NCBI RefSeq assembly: GCF_010548305.1
Contig: NZ_JAAGLV010000024.1
Location: 62,001 to 126,000, forward strand
Source: Streptomyces sp. SID13031
GTDB lineage: Bacteria > Actinomycetota > Actinomycetes > Propionibacteriales > Kribbellaceae
Direction: 5' to 3'
Length of the DNA stretch: 64,000 bases
Under the pieces are notes generated by a model, which did not search any database, had not been told where the DNA came from, and worked only from the letters and a program-made list of their open reading frames with translations. A program made the translations under genes and the position numbers. The first letter of the stretch is position 1, and the number at the start of each line of letters is the position of its first letter. This document shows positions 45,806-54,740 of the stretch, piece by piece.

Positions 45806-46966
45806 TCACTTGGCCGCGTGGGCCATCCGGGTGAGGGCCTCTTCGAGGATCGTGGCGCTCGTACCGAAGTTCAGCCGTACGTGCCGTTCGCCGCCGGCGC
45901 CGAAGGAGGCGCCTGGTTCGAGGGCGACACCGTGGCTCAGGAATTGCTCCTGTGGAGAAGGATCGCCGAGAGCCTGGCAGTCGAGCCAGGCCAGGAAAGT
46001 CGCCTCCGGTGGATGCCAGTTGACCGAGGGCAGGTTGTCCCGCAGAAGCGTGGCCAGTTGGGATCGCCGGGCGTCGAGGTCGGCGAGCAGTAGGTCGAGC
46101 CAAGGCCCGCCGTCGGTGTAGGCGGCCACGGTGGCGATGACCCCGAAGTGACCGATGCGCCAGCGAAGATCCGCCGGCAGCTCGTCCAGTGCAGCCCGCA
46201 TCCGGTCCGAGCCCGCAACAATCGCGGCGCACTTGAGGCCGGCGAGGTTCCACGCCTTGCTTGCGGAGTGGAGTGACACGGCGAGGTCGGCCGCACCGGG
46301 CACGGTGAGCAGCGGGGTGAACTGGGCACCGGGCAGCACCAGCGGCGCATGGATCTCGTCGCTGACCACGGTCACGTCATAGCGCGCGGCGAGCTCCACC
46401 AAGGCGGCGAGTTCCTCCGGGCTATGCACCCGCCCGACAGGGTTATGGGGATTGCACAGCAGGTACGCCGCCGGCCGGCCGGCGAAGGCCGCCTCCAGGG
46501 CGTCGAGATCGAGCCGCCATCCGTCCGCTTCGTCGTACCGCAGCGGCGCCTCGACCAGCCGGGCGTCAACCTCGCGCACCCAGCCGGGGAAGGGCGCGTA
46601 GACCGGCGGACTGATGACAACCGAGTCGCCGGGTCGTACGAACAGCCGCAGTACGTGGACGACCGCCGTACTCACGTCGGTCGCGACCGCCACCGAGCCC
46701 GGGTCGATCGTCCAGTCCCAACGGCGCCCTGCGAAGTCGGCCAGTGCGCGGCCAAGCTCGGGCTCCGCGACCCCGTACCCGACGTCGGACAGGTCCAGCG
46801 CCCTGTCGAGCACGGCGCGGATCGGCCTGGCGAGGTTGAAGTCCGTCTCGGCGACGGTCAACGGCAGCACGTCGGCGGGATGCGTCCGCCACTTCGCGCT
46901 GCGCCGCTCTCGCAGCCGCTCGATCGGGTCGACGGTGGGGACATCCAGCGGCTCGTCGATGCTCAC
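45806..46966 (-). CDS. MalY/PatB-like PLP-dependent C-S lyase
   Basis: Fold-type I PLP enzyme of 386 aa. WRTHPADVLPLTVAETDF near residue 26 is typical of the MalY/PatB group. YLLCNPHNPVGRVHS near 174 and VVSDEIHAPLVLPG near 207 are cofactor contacts, and the Schiff-base Lys is in SLHSASKAWNLAGLKCA near 237. The group has cystathionine beta-lyase or regulatory activity. GTG 46966 overlaps the stop of a short upstream frame (GTGA). Confidence 0.9.
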   Translation of the reverse strand: MSIDEPLDVPTVDPIERLRERRSAKWRTHPADVLPLTVAETDFNLARPIRAVLDRALDLSDVGYGVAEPELGRALADFAGRRWDWTIDPGSVAVATDVSTAVVHVLRLFVRPGDSVVISPPVYAPFPGWVREVDARLVEAPLRYDEADGWRLDLDALEAAFAGRPAAYLLCNPHNPVGRVHSPEELAALVELAARYDVTVVSDEIHAPLVLPGAQFTPLLTVPGAADLAVSLHSASKAWNLAGLKCAAIVAGSDRMRAALDELPADLRWRIGHFGVIATVAAYTDGGPWLDLLLADLDARRSQLATLLRDNLPSVNWHPPEATFLAWLDCQALGDPSPQEQFLSHGVALEPGASFGAGGERHVRLNFGTSATILEEALTRMAHAAK

Positions 46967-47121
46967 GCCGGCACCATCTCGGCAGCGATCGCCCGGCGAC
47001 GTTCGGAAGGAAGCATCAGTGGGATCCACTCCAGTCGAATCTGCGGATTGCTGAGGAACAGTCCGGAGTATCGAGGATAGGCACAATGAGGTCTAGCCTC
47101 AGCGAGAAGCGCGACAAGCAC
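46963..47121 (-). CDS. Short ORF, possible gene remnant coupled to PatB-like gene
   Basis: The 163-bp gap between the response regulator and the PatB-like gene contains an open frame of about 52 codons. It starts at GTG 47121, 9 bp after the response-regulator stop, and ends in a stop overlapping the PatB start. The C-terminus LFLSNPQIRLEWIPLM and LPSERRRAIAAEMVPA looks protein-like, not random. I do not recognise it. It may be a small gene or the tail of a deleted gene. Confidence 0.35.
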   Translation of the reverse strand: MLVALLAEARPHCAYPRYSGLFLSNPQIRLEWIPLMLPSERRRAIAAEMVPA

Positions 47122-47129
47122 CAAGCCGG

Positions 47130-47783
47130 CTAGCGCGGAGTGCCGTCCAGATACCTCAGTACTGCGGTCACTCGGCGATCGGCGCGGTCGTCGGGGGCGA
47201 GCTCGAGCTTGGCGAAAATGCTGCGGATGTGCTTGTGGACAGCGCCTTCGGTGACGAACATCCGCTCGGCGATGACCGTGTTGCCAAGCCCCTCTGCCAT
47301 CAGCGCGAGCACGTCGCGTTCGCGGGGGCTCAATCGCTCCAGCGTGCTGTCCGGTCGTCGGCGGGCGAGCAGTTGGCCGACGACCTCGGGGTCGATCGCC
47401 GTACCACCGTCCGCCACCCGCTGCAGCGCGGTCAGGAACTCGTCGACCCGTCCGACGCGCTCCTTCAGCAGGTACCCGAGTCGGCTCGCCCCATCGGCCA
47501 GCAGGTCGGTTGCGAATGCCTGCTCGACGTACGCGGACAGCACGAGGACAGCCAATCCAGGTTGGCGGCGGCGCGCCTCGACGGCAGCGCGGATCCCCTC
47601 GTCGGTGTGGGTCGGCGGCATCCGGACATCGACGATGGCGACGTCCGGGCGGTGCTCGTCGATGGCTGCGAGGAACGGCTCCACAGAGTCCGTCGTCGCC
47701 ACCACGTCGAGGGACTCGGCCCGCAGCAACAAGGCCAGCCCCTCCCGCAACAGCGCGTCGTCCTCGGCGATCACTATCCGCAT
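47130..47783 (-). CDS. LuxR-type (NarL) response regulator
   Basis: Response regulator of 217 aa. The receiver domain has the acidic pair in MRIVIAEDDALLREGLALLL and the phospho-Asp in VAIVDVRMPPTHTDEG near residue 53. The C-terminal LuxR HTH reads LSPRERDVLALMAEGLGNTV, then IAERMFVTEGAVHKHI near 150-195. Its start overlaps the histidine kinase gene by 10 bp. Target genes are unknown; the S12 peptidase remnant at 49194 lies divergent and may once have been a target. Confidence 0.94.
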   Translation of the reverse strand: MRIVIAEDDALLREGLALLLRAESLDVVATTDSVEPFLAAIDEHRPDVAIVDVRMPPTHTDEGIRAAVEARRRQPGLAVLVLSAYVEQAFATDLLADGASRLGYLLKERVGRVDEFLTALQRVADGGTAIDPEVVGQLLARRRPDSTLERLSPRERDVLALMAEGLGNTVIAERMFVTEGAVHKHIRSIFAKLELAPDDRADRRVTAVLRYLDGTPR

Positions 47784-49030
47784 GGCAGCTCCACCTCGAT
47801 GATCGTCGGCCCGCCGGCCGGGCTGGTGAGGGTCAGGCGGCCGTCGAAGGCCTCGACCCGGCGGCGGATCCCGGTCAGCCCCGATCCCATCTCCGGATCG
47901 GCTCCACCCCGGCCGTCGTCCTCGATGCGCAGCTGCAACTTGTTGCTCTCCTGACGGAGTACTACGGCGGCGCCGGTCGCGCCGCTGTGTCTGGTGATAT
48001 TGGTCAGCGCCTCGGCAACCACGAAGTACGCCGTGGCCTCCACCGAGGCGGCGCACCGGGTGGAGACGTCGATGTCCAGGTCGCATGGGACACCGCAACT
48101 GCTGACGAGACTGGTCAGCGCACCGGCGAGCCCGCGATCCTCGAGTACCGGCGGAAGGATGCCTCGGGCAACCATGCGCAGCTCGGCCAGCGCCTGCTCG
48201 GCGGCGTCCTGCGCGTGCGCCAGCGCTACCTCCGCGGTGGCGGGATCCCGCGTGAGCGCACGACGCGCCGCCCCGACGAAGACGGTCACGGCGACCAGGC
48301 GGTTCTGTGCTCCGTCATGCAGAGAACGCTCGATCCGCCGAAGCTCGACGGCGTGCGCATCGAGAGCCGCGGCCCGCGTCGAGGTCAGCTGCGAAACCCG
48401 GAGCGATAGGTCGACCTCGGCGGACGGGGACAGCAGACGGCGGCCGGTCCACGCCTGCACGCGGGCTAGTACGGGATTGACGGCCACAGCGATCACGAAC
48501 CACGCGATGCCCGTAAGACCGACGACGAGCGCGTCGGCGAGGCCATCGATCCGCCAGGCCGCCAGCCCTGGCCCGTTCGTGCCCGGCGGCAGGAGCCCGT
48601 ACCACAGTGGGAAGGTCAGGCTCTGCACGGCGTACAGCGGCAAGGTGAGACCGAGCAGGCCGATCAGGAAGCCAAAGGTTGCATGTAGCAACAGCCAGCC
48701 CAGCTCACGTCGTACCGAGGGGTTCCGGACGGCTTCCCAACGGCCATCGGGCAACGGTTCGGCACCGACGACCTCCGGTCCCCAGCGGGTCAGCCGCGCC
48801 CGTTCCCGGTCCGCGATCGCGCGCGTGACCTGGAGGGCGGACGGGATCAGCAGGAAGCCGATACCGATCAGGCAGCTCAGGGCGACGATCATCACCCACA
48901 CCACGGCGGCCAGGGCCAGGAGCGCGGTGCCCAAACCTCCTACCAGGTGTTCGAGCGCATCGACCCCGAGTCCGAGCCTGGACAGCAGGAAACCCCTGCG
49001 CGGACCCTTGCCGGACTTCTCGATGCTCAT
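47774..49030 (-). CDS. NarL-partner sensor histidine kinase
   Basis: Membrane kinase of 418 aa with about five N-terminal helices up to residue 200 and no large extracellular sensor domain. The HisKA_3 motif is ELRRIERSLHDGAQNRL near residue 234 (His in the SLHDGAQ box). The ATP-binding domain has AEALTNITRHSGA near 326 (N box), LRIEDDGRGGADPEMGSGLT (G1/G2) near 355. This is the DesK-like class that senses through membrane helices. A GGAGGTGGC site precedes the ATG. Confidence 0.93.
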   Translation of the reverse strand: MSIEKSGKGPRRGFLLSRLGLGVDALEHLVGGLGTALLALAAVVWVMIVALSCLIGIGFLLIPSALQVTRAIADRERARLTRWGPEVVGAEPLPDGRWEAVRNPSVRRELGWLLLHATFGFLIGLLGLTLPLYAVQSLTFPLWYGLLPPGTNGPGLAAWRIDGLADALVVGLTGIAWFVIAVAVNPVLARVQAWTGRRLLSPSAEVDLSLRVSQLTSTRAAALDAHAVELRRIERSLHDGAQNRLVAVTVFVGAARRALTRDPATAEVALAHAQDAAEQALAELRMVARGILPPVLEDRGLAGALTSLVSSCGVPCDLDIDVSTRCAASVEATAYFVVAEALTNITRHSGATGAAVVLRQESNKLQLRIEDDGRGGADPEMGSGLTGIRRRVEAFDGRLTLTSPAGGPTIIEVELPCG

Positions 49031-49193
49031 GCCACCTCCTGCTGACGACCGTAGGGCACCCGGGATCGATCAGTCAGCCGACGACCCAAAAAGTACAGCC
49101 TGCGGTACCTCGTTCGGCCCGACAGCTGGATGGTTCGCCGGCGGTGCCATCCCTAGCGTTGATGCCATCCACAACGTCGCTGAAGGAGCAGTC

Positions 49194-49490
49194 ATGTCAT
49201 CACCTCATCTACTGGCCGGCCGTTGGCGATGAGCGGATCGTCGGCCCGCATCCGCGCGGCTATTACAAGACCAGCCCGGACGGCAAGGAGACCGCGTCAC
49301 CGAACAGGATCCGTCGCTCGGCTGGTCCGAGGGCCAGATGATCGGTTCGCCCGCCGACCTCAATCGCTTCTTCAGCGCCCTCATCGGCGGCAAGCTGCTC
49401 GAGCCGGCGCAGCTCGAGGAGATGCTGACCACGGTGGATGCGCCGGACTTCGAAGGCTCTCGACACCGCCCTCTGCAACTGAGAACCCGG
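49194..49490 (+). pseudogene. S12-type serine hydrolase (D-Ala-D-Ala carboxypeptidase-like) remnant
   Basis: An intact start (AAGGAG 5 nt before ATG 49194) leads into 12 codons and a stop. The next pieces, in other frames, read DERIVGPHPRGYY (about 49228-49270), then GWSEGQMIGSPADLNRFFSA and LIGGKLLEPAQLEEML up to about 49450. These match the C-terminal part of secreted S12 serine hydrolases of streptomycete type. The catalytic SxxK and YxN regions are gone. A large internal deletion plus frameshifts explain the layout. Confidence 0.65.
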
Positions 49491-49663
49491 ACTGGGCCAA
49501 GCCCGCACGCGGACGACGCCAGCCGGACCAGCCGCCGCTCCTCCCCGGGGCGGCGGCTGGTCCCTCCACAGTGCGCCCCGTTCCGCAGGTAGGCTCCAGT
49601 ACGCTCCGCCTGGTCGGCGGGAACTTCGGCTGCGTGCCTCGGGTACAGGGATATGGGGACGTC

Positions 49664-51079
49664 TTGGTTCAGTCGCGCGTGAGTCTTGGCATTCTGGGCC
49701 CGCTGCGAGTCCAGGTGGGCGACGCCGCGGTGGCTGCAACGCGGCCGGCTGTTCGCAACGTACTGGGCGCTTTGCTGATGTATCCCGGCGGGACGCTGAG
49801 TGCTGCTCGCGTGGCCGAGCTCGCCTGGGGTCCGGGCGGCTGCTCGCCTGGCGCGTTGCAGACGACGGTGACGCGGCTCAGGGACTGGCTCAAGGAGCAG
49901 TGTGGGCCCCCCGCAACGGTCGTCTGGGACGGACATGGTTACCGCCTCGAGGTTCCAGGCGCTGAGGACGACTTCAGGGAGTACCAGCAACTGGCGCTGG
50001 CTCCGCGGTCAGCCGATCCTGATGAGCGCGCCCAGGCGCTGCACCACGCGCTCAGCCTGTGGCGCGGACCGCTCTTTGCCGACGGCCCCGAATGGATCCG
50101 CACCGACCCGCTGGTACGCCGGTGGGAGGAGTCGCGGATCAGCCTGGCGCTCGAACTCGCCGATGCCGCCTTGCAAGCCGGCAAGCCCGAGTTCGCCCTG
50201 GATCAGCTGGAGCAGCTGGCCTCTGAGCTGCCGTACGACGAGAGAGTCCATGCTCGACTGCTGACCATCTTGCTTGCGTCTGGCCGACGTGCCGAGGCGT
50301 TGCGGCGGTACGACGAAGTACGGCGCAGGCTGTCCGAGGAGCTCGGGGTGGGGCCCAGCGCGGAGCTGGTCGAGGCTCATGCGGAGCTGGTCCGGGAGCC
50401 GCGGTCGGCAAGGCTTCCGTTTCACGACCCGCCGAAATCCGGGGAGCTGGTGATCGGCAGCCACGAAGCCATGATCGCCTTACCCGCCGTTCGTGCCTTG
50501 CTCGCCGAGATGCGGGCCCGTCACCCGGAGATCACCATCAAGGTCCGCCACCTCGATTTCGTCGAGCAGGTGACGGCGCTGCCCCAAGGACAGGTCGACG
50601 TCATCGTCGCCTACCTGCCGGTACCTGCGGGCGTACCGGTGGAGCCGCTCGCCACCGGCACCCGCGTCGTTGCTTGCAGCAACACCCATGCGCTGGCCTC
50701 CCGCGACCATCTCTACCTGGCCGACATGGCAGATCACATGGTGGTGAGCCTGTCCCCCAGCGTCCACCAGGAGTACCGGGACTTCTGGGCCGTCGACCCA
50801 CGCCCGGACGGCACCCGCGTCGTCTACACCGACGACGAGGTGACAAACCTCGAAGAACTCTTCTCCGCCGTAGCCATCGGCCCGCACATCACCGTCGTCC
50901 CTGAGGCCTGCCGGGAGCTGTACCCCCGCCCCGACATCTCCTACATAGACGTACTGGACATGGCACCCATCACCGTGGCCTTGGCCTGGCTCCCCGGCCC
51001 CGTCCGCCCAGCCCTGACCACCCTCATAAAAGAAGCCACCCGAGTCCGCAACAACGGGCTGGGTCAGGGCCTCTGCTAG
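49664..51079 (+). CDS. SARP-like regulator fused to a LysR-type effector domain
   Basis: Protein of 471 aa. Residues 1-95 form an OmpR/SARP winged helix (LGILGPLRVQVGDAAVAATR, later GALQTTVTRLRDWL). Residues 100-245 are a bacterial transcriptional activator domain (DDFREYQQLALAP, PYDERVHARLLTILL, LGVGPSAELVEAHAEL). From about 255 the protein reads as a LysR-type substrate-binding domain: ELVIGSHEAMIALPAVRALL, ITIKVRHLDFVEQVTALPQG and VDVIVAYLPVP, followed by VTNLEELFSAVAIGPHITVV. TTG 49664 follows GGGGA. The join is continuous and in frame. Effector and targets are unknown. Confidence 0.85.
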   Translation: MVQSRVSLGILGPLRVQVGDAAVAATRPAVRNVLGALLMYPGGTLSAARVAELAWGPGGCSPGALQTTVTRLRDWLKEQCGPPATVVWDGHGYRLEVPGAEDDFREYQQLALAPRSADPDERAQALHHALSLWRGPLFADGPEWIRTDPLVRRWEESRISLALELADAALQAGKPEFALDQLEQLASELPYDERVHARLLTILLASGRRAEALRRYDEVRRRLSEELGVGPSAELVEAHAELVREPRSARLPFHDPPKSGELVIGSHEAMIALPAVRALLAEMRARHPEITIKVRHLDFVEQVTALPQGQVDVIVAYLPVPAGVPVEPLATGTRVVACSNTHALASRDHLYLADMADHMVVSLSPSVHQEYRDFWAVDPRPDGTRVVYTDDEVTNLEELFSAVAIGPHITVVPEACRELYPRPDISYIDVLDMAPITVALAWLPGPVRPALTTLIKEATRVRNNGLGQGLC

Positions 51080-52086
51080 CCGAAGGTCATCGCGTAGGCC
51101 TCGACCGCGGGATCGAGGAAGGTGATCTCGAAGGTGCGGTCCGCGATCGGGCCGGGTTGACGAACGAGTTGGTACAACCGTTGATCGATCACCGTGCCGT
51201 AGCCCTGGTCGTCGACATCGACCCCGTGAGCCGCGGCAGGTTGCTGCCCGTCGATCAGCACCCGGAACCGCACGGCGGTACCCGGTACTGCGGGGCCCAT
51301 CACCAGATGGAGATCGCGGGCATGGAAGCGGTAGACGATCCGCCCGTTCGCCGCGTTCGACGTACTGGCCTGTGCCGAGACCGTCCAGTCCCCCGCCAAA
51401 GCCCATTGATTGGCGCCCAGGTCTTCAGGAGCGCTGTAAAGATGGGGCTTCTCCGGTACTAGCGACGCGTGGCCCCGCGTACGGGCGTACCCGAGGTAGG
51501 TCTCCTGCGATTCCAGGCTGGCCCAGTCGGCAGGTGCCTCGGCACCCTCTGCATCGACCGTCGCGAGTGGACCAGGCGCGTCGGTTGAGCCCGCCTCGGC
51601 AAGCAGGTACTGGATGACCCGCTCCGACAGTTCGTACTTGCCTTCACCGAAGTGGCGCTGCCTGAGCAGCCCGTCGGCGTCCGCGAAGTACAGGGCCGGC
51701 CAGTACTGATTGCCGAAGGCGGACCACACCGCGTAGTCGCTGTCGATCGCGACCGGATACCCGATCTCCAGCTCCCGGACGGCCCGCGCCACGTTGCCGA
51801 GGTCGGACTCGAACCCGAACTCGGGTGTGTGCACACCGATCACCACCAGCCCGTGCTCGGAGTACTTCGCGGACCAGGCCCGCAGATAGGGCAGCTGACG
51901 CAGCCAGTTGATGCAGGTGTAGGTCCAGAAGTTGACCAGGACCACCTTTCCACGCAGGCCGGCCGTGGTCAGCGGCGGCGAGTTGAGCCAATCGGTCGCA
52001 CCGGCGAACGAAGCCAGTTCGCCTTGGACGGTGAGCCGGATCGGAACCCGCGGCAGGTCCGCGGGCTCGCGTGACTGAGCTGTCAT
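51076..52086 (-). CDS. DipZ-like thioredoxin-fold protein lacking the second Cys
   Basis: Cytoplasmic-looking protein of 336 aa with an N-terminal thioredoxin-like domain and a C-terminal beta domain like that of DipZ (HLVMGPAVPGTAVRFRV, then LIDGQQPAAAHGVDVD). The expected active-site CxxC reads CINW in VVLVNFWTYTCINWLRQL near residue 51, so only one Cys remains. FGFESDLGNVARAVRELEI and a YWPALYFADADGLLR region complete the redox domain. AGAAGGG precedes the ATG. It shares its stop bases (CTAG) with the convergent SARP-LysR gene. Confidence 0.83.
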   Translation of the reverse strand: MTAQSREPADLPRVPIRLTVQGELASFAGATDWLNSPPLTTAGLRGKVVLVNFWTYTCINWLRQLPYLRAWSAKYSEHGLVVIGVHTPEFGFESDLGNVARAVRELEIGYPVAIDSDYAVWSAFGNQYWPALYFADADGLLRQRHFGEGKYELSERVIQYLLAEAGSTDAPGPLATVDAEGAEAPADWASLESQETYLGYARTRGHASLVPEKPHLYSAPEDLGANQWALAGDWTVSAQASTSNAANGRIVYRFHARDLHLVMGPAVPGTAVRFRVLIDGQQPAAAHGVDVDDQGYGTVIDQRLYQLVRQPGPIADRTFEITFLDPAVEAYAMTFG

Positions 52087-52122
52087 GAGGCTGCCCTTCT
52101 GGCGGGGATGGATCGACGTCAG

Positions 52123-53445
52123 CTAGCGCAGCGACCGGAAGCTTGCGCGAAGCTCCTGCGAGAACAGCTGTGGCTGTTCCCAGGCAGCGAAGTGGCCGCC
52201 GACCGGGAGCTTGTTGTAGTGCAGGAGCTTGACGTAGGCCTTCTCGGCCCAGCTCCGCGGAGCCTGGTAGATCTCGTCGGGGAAGACGCTCACGGCGACC
52301 GGGAGCTTGATGCCCTTGACCGCGAAGAACGGGGTCTTGTTCTCCCAGAAGAGGCGCGACGAGGAGATCCCGGTGTTCGTGAGCCAGAAGTGCGTGATGT
52401 TGTCGAGGACGTCGTCGCGGGACAGGCCGAAGCCGGGCTGTCCGGCGAAGGTCCGGGAGATCATCTCCAGGCTCGCCTTGTCGTGGTCGAGCAGGAACGC
52501 GGCCAGTGCGATGGGTGAGTCGACCAGCCCGGTCAGCGTCTGTGGGCGGTCGCCCATGATGCGGGCGTAGGCGATGTGTTTGTAGACGAAGTCGAGCTGT
52601 TCACAAGCGCGCTTCTCCTCCGCCGAGAGGTTGGGCGGCAGCGGATTGCCGGCCTGGATCGCCGCATCGATCGCAGGCGGGACCACACCAGGCAGGTTGG
52701 TGTGGATTCCCAGCAGGCCGGCCGGTGCCTGGACAGCCAGCACCTCGGTCAGGATCGCGCCCCAGTCGCCGCCCTGCGCGACGTACTTGTGGTAGCCGAG
52801 GCGTTTCATCAGCTCGGTCCAGGCGCGGGCGATCCGGTTCAGGTCCCAGCCGCTGGTGGCCGGCTTGCCGGAGTAGCCGTAGCCGGGCATCGACGGAATG
52901 ACCAGGTGGAAGGCGTCCGAGGCCTTCCCGCCGTGCGCCGTGGGGTTGGTCAGCGGTTCGATGATCTTCAGTTGCTCGACGATCGATCCGGGCCAGCCAT
53001 GGGTGACCAGGAGCGGCAGCGCTCCCTCGTGCTTGGACCGGACGTGCAGGAAGTGGATGTCCAGTCCGTCGATCTCGGTGATGAAGTGCGGATGCGAGTT
53101 GATCCGCGCTTCACATTTGCGCCAGTCGTACTTCGTTGCCCAGTAACGCGCCAGCGCCTTCATCGTCGCCAGCTGAACGCCCTGGGACTGGTCTGGAACG
53201 GTCTCCTTCTCAGGCCACTGGGTGGCCAGGATGCGCCGCCGGAGCTCGAGCAGCTTCTGCTGTGGCTCATGGATGTGGAAGCGACGGATTCGTGGGTCCG
53301 TCGAGTGGCCGGCGTCCGTGCTCGACGCGGCGGCGCCGGACTGGCCGGCGAATGCGTCGGAGGTGCCGACGGTGACGGCGGCGGCCGCTGCCGCCGATAG
53401 GGACAGAAACCCTCGGCGTGAGGGCGAGCGAGCAATTTCAGACAT
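52123..53445 (-). CDS. Tat-exported epoxide hydrolase
   Basis: Enzyme of 440 aa of the microsomal (EHN-domain) epoxide hydrolase group. The N-terminus SRRGFLSLSAAAAAAVTVG is a twin-arginine signal. The EHN domain follows (KLLELRRRILATQWPEKETV), then the hydrolase fold with HGWPGSIVEQLKIIEP, the nucleophile Asp in VAQGGDWGAIL near residue 210, and GGHFAAWEQPQLF with the catalytic His near the end. It is a close paralog of the next gene, and its start overlaps that gene by 8 bp. Tat export suggests a role outside the cytoplasm. Confidence 0.9.
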   Translation of the reverse strand: MSEIARSPSRRGFLSLSAAAAAAVTVGTSDAFAGQSGAAASSTDAGHSTDPRIRRFHIHEPQQKLLELRRRILATQWPEKETVPDQSQGVQLATMKALARYWATKYDWRKCEARINSHPHFITEIDGLDIHFLHVRSKHEGALPLLVTHGWPGSIVEQLKIIEPLTNPTAHGGKASDAFHLVIPSMPGYGYSGKPATSGWDLNRIARAWTELMKRLGYHKYVAQGGDWGAILTEVLAVQAPAGLLGIHTNLPGVVPPAIDAAIQAGNPLPPNLSAEEKRACEQLDFVYKHIAYARIMGDRPQTLTGLVDSPIALAAFLLDHDKASLEMISRTFAGQPGFGLSRDDVLDNITHFWLTNTGISSSRLFWENKTPFFAVKGIKLPVAVSVFPDEIYQAPRSWAEKAYVKLLHYNKLPVGGHFAAWEQPQLFSQELRASFRSLR

Positions 53446-54652
53446 GATGAGACCTCAGCGACCGCAAGCCCACCCGGAGCTCGTCGACGTACAGCGCCGG
53501 CTGCTCCCAGGCCGCGAAGTGGCCGCCCTTGTCGAGCGTGTTGTAGTGGATGAGGTTCGGGTAGGCCTCTTCCGCCCAGCTCTTCGGTGCCTGGTAGAGC
53601 TCGCCCGGGAAGATACTCACCGCCACCGGGACGGAGACGCCCTTCGGGCCGAAGAACGACAACTTGTTCTCCCAGTAGAGGCGTCCGGACGAGATCCCCG
53701 TGTTCGTCAGCCAGTAGTGGGTGAGGTTGTCGAGCACGTCGTCCCGGGTCAGTCCCTCGGCCTGTCCGGCGAAGACCCGGGTGATCAGTGCCAGACTGGT
53801 CGCGTCGTGGTCGAGGAGCCAGCCGGCCAGGCCGATGGGCGAGTCCGCGATTCCGTACAGCGACTGTGGGTGGGTCGCCATCTCGAGTGCGTAGAACACA
53901 TCCGTCGCCCAGAACTCCCGCAGCTTCTCGTAGAGGCGGGATTCCTGGTCGTCGAGACCGGCCGGCGGCGGGCTGCCCGAGAAGACCGCAGCGGAGACGT
54001 CGTCCCGGACGGCACCCGGGAAGTTGGTGTGGATACCGGCCAGCCCCGTTGGTGCCTGCGCACCCATCAGGTCGACGATCTGCCCGCCCCAGTCACCGCC
54101 GGTGGCGACGTAGCGGTCGTACCCCAGGCGCTTCATCAGCTCTGCCCAGGCCCGTGCGATGTGCTGCGGATCCCACCCCGTCGCGGCCGGTTTGCCGGAG
54201 TAGCCGTAGCCCGGCATCGAGGGAACGACGACATGGAACGCGTCGGATGCCTGACCACCGTGTGCGGTCGGGTTCGTCAGTGGTTCGATGATCTTCAGCT
54301 GCTCGACGATCGATCCCGGCCAGCCATGGCAGACCAGCACCGGCAGGGCGTCCGCGTGCGGCGAACGGACGTGCAGGAAGTGGATGTCCAGTCCGTCGAT
54401 CTCGGTGATGAACTGCGGGAACGAGTTGATCGTCGCCTCGCACCGGCGCCAGTCGTACTCCGTGGCCCAGTACTGCGCGAGCGCCTTGACCGTCGCCAGC
54501 GGGGTGCCCTGGGACAGGTCGTCGACGGTCTCCTTCTCAGGCCATCGGGTGGCGAGGATACGGGCCTTCAGGTCTTCGAGGTCCGCCTCCGGTACCTCGA
54601 CCCTGAACGGGCGAAGCAGGGTGTCGCCTGGCGTTTCAACCGTGATAGCCAT
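53438..54652 (-). CDS. Epoxide hydrolase (EHN type), cytoplasmic paralog
   Basis: Enzyme of 404 aa closely similar to the preceding protein but without the signal peptide. Shared features are the EHN domain (DLKARILATRWPEKETV), HGWPGSIVEQLKIIEPLTNP, SMPGYGYSGKPAATGWD, the nucleophile in YVATGGDWGGQIVD near residue 165 and the GGHFAAWEQPALYVDEL tail. The two genes look like a tandem duplication with later gain or loss of the Tat signal. A three-part palindrome lies about 90 bp upstream. Confidence 0.9.
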   Translation of the reverse strand: MAITVETPGDTLLRPFRVEVPEADLEDLKARILATRWPEKETVDDLSQGTPLATVKALAQYWATEYDWRRCEATINSFPQFITEIDGLDIHFLHVRSPHADALPVLVCHGWPGSIVEQLKIIEPLTNPTAHGGQASDAFHVVVPSMPGYGYSGKPAATGWDPQHIARAWAELMKRLGYDRYVATGGDWGGQIVDLMGAQAPTGLAGIHTNFPGAVRDDVSAAVFSGSPPPAGLDDQESRLYEKLREFWATDVFYALEMATHPQSLYGIADSPIGLAGWLLDHDATSLALITRVFAGQAEGLTRDDVLDNLTHYWLTNTGISSGRLYWENKLSFFGPKGVSVPVAVSIFPGELYQAPKSWAEEAYPNLIHYNTLDKGGHFAAWEQPALYVDELRVGLRSLRSHHV

Positions 54653-54740
54653 CTCTACTCCTCTGTGGTGCTGTGAGGGTGGGTGATGACTCGAAGCCTG
54701 GTCTTCTATCGGTACCTTCGCCCCAGTGCGACTACCTGGG

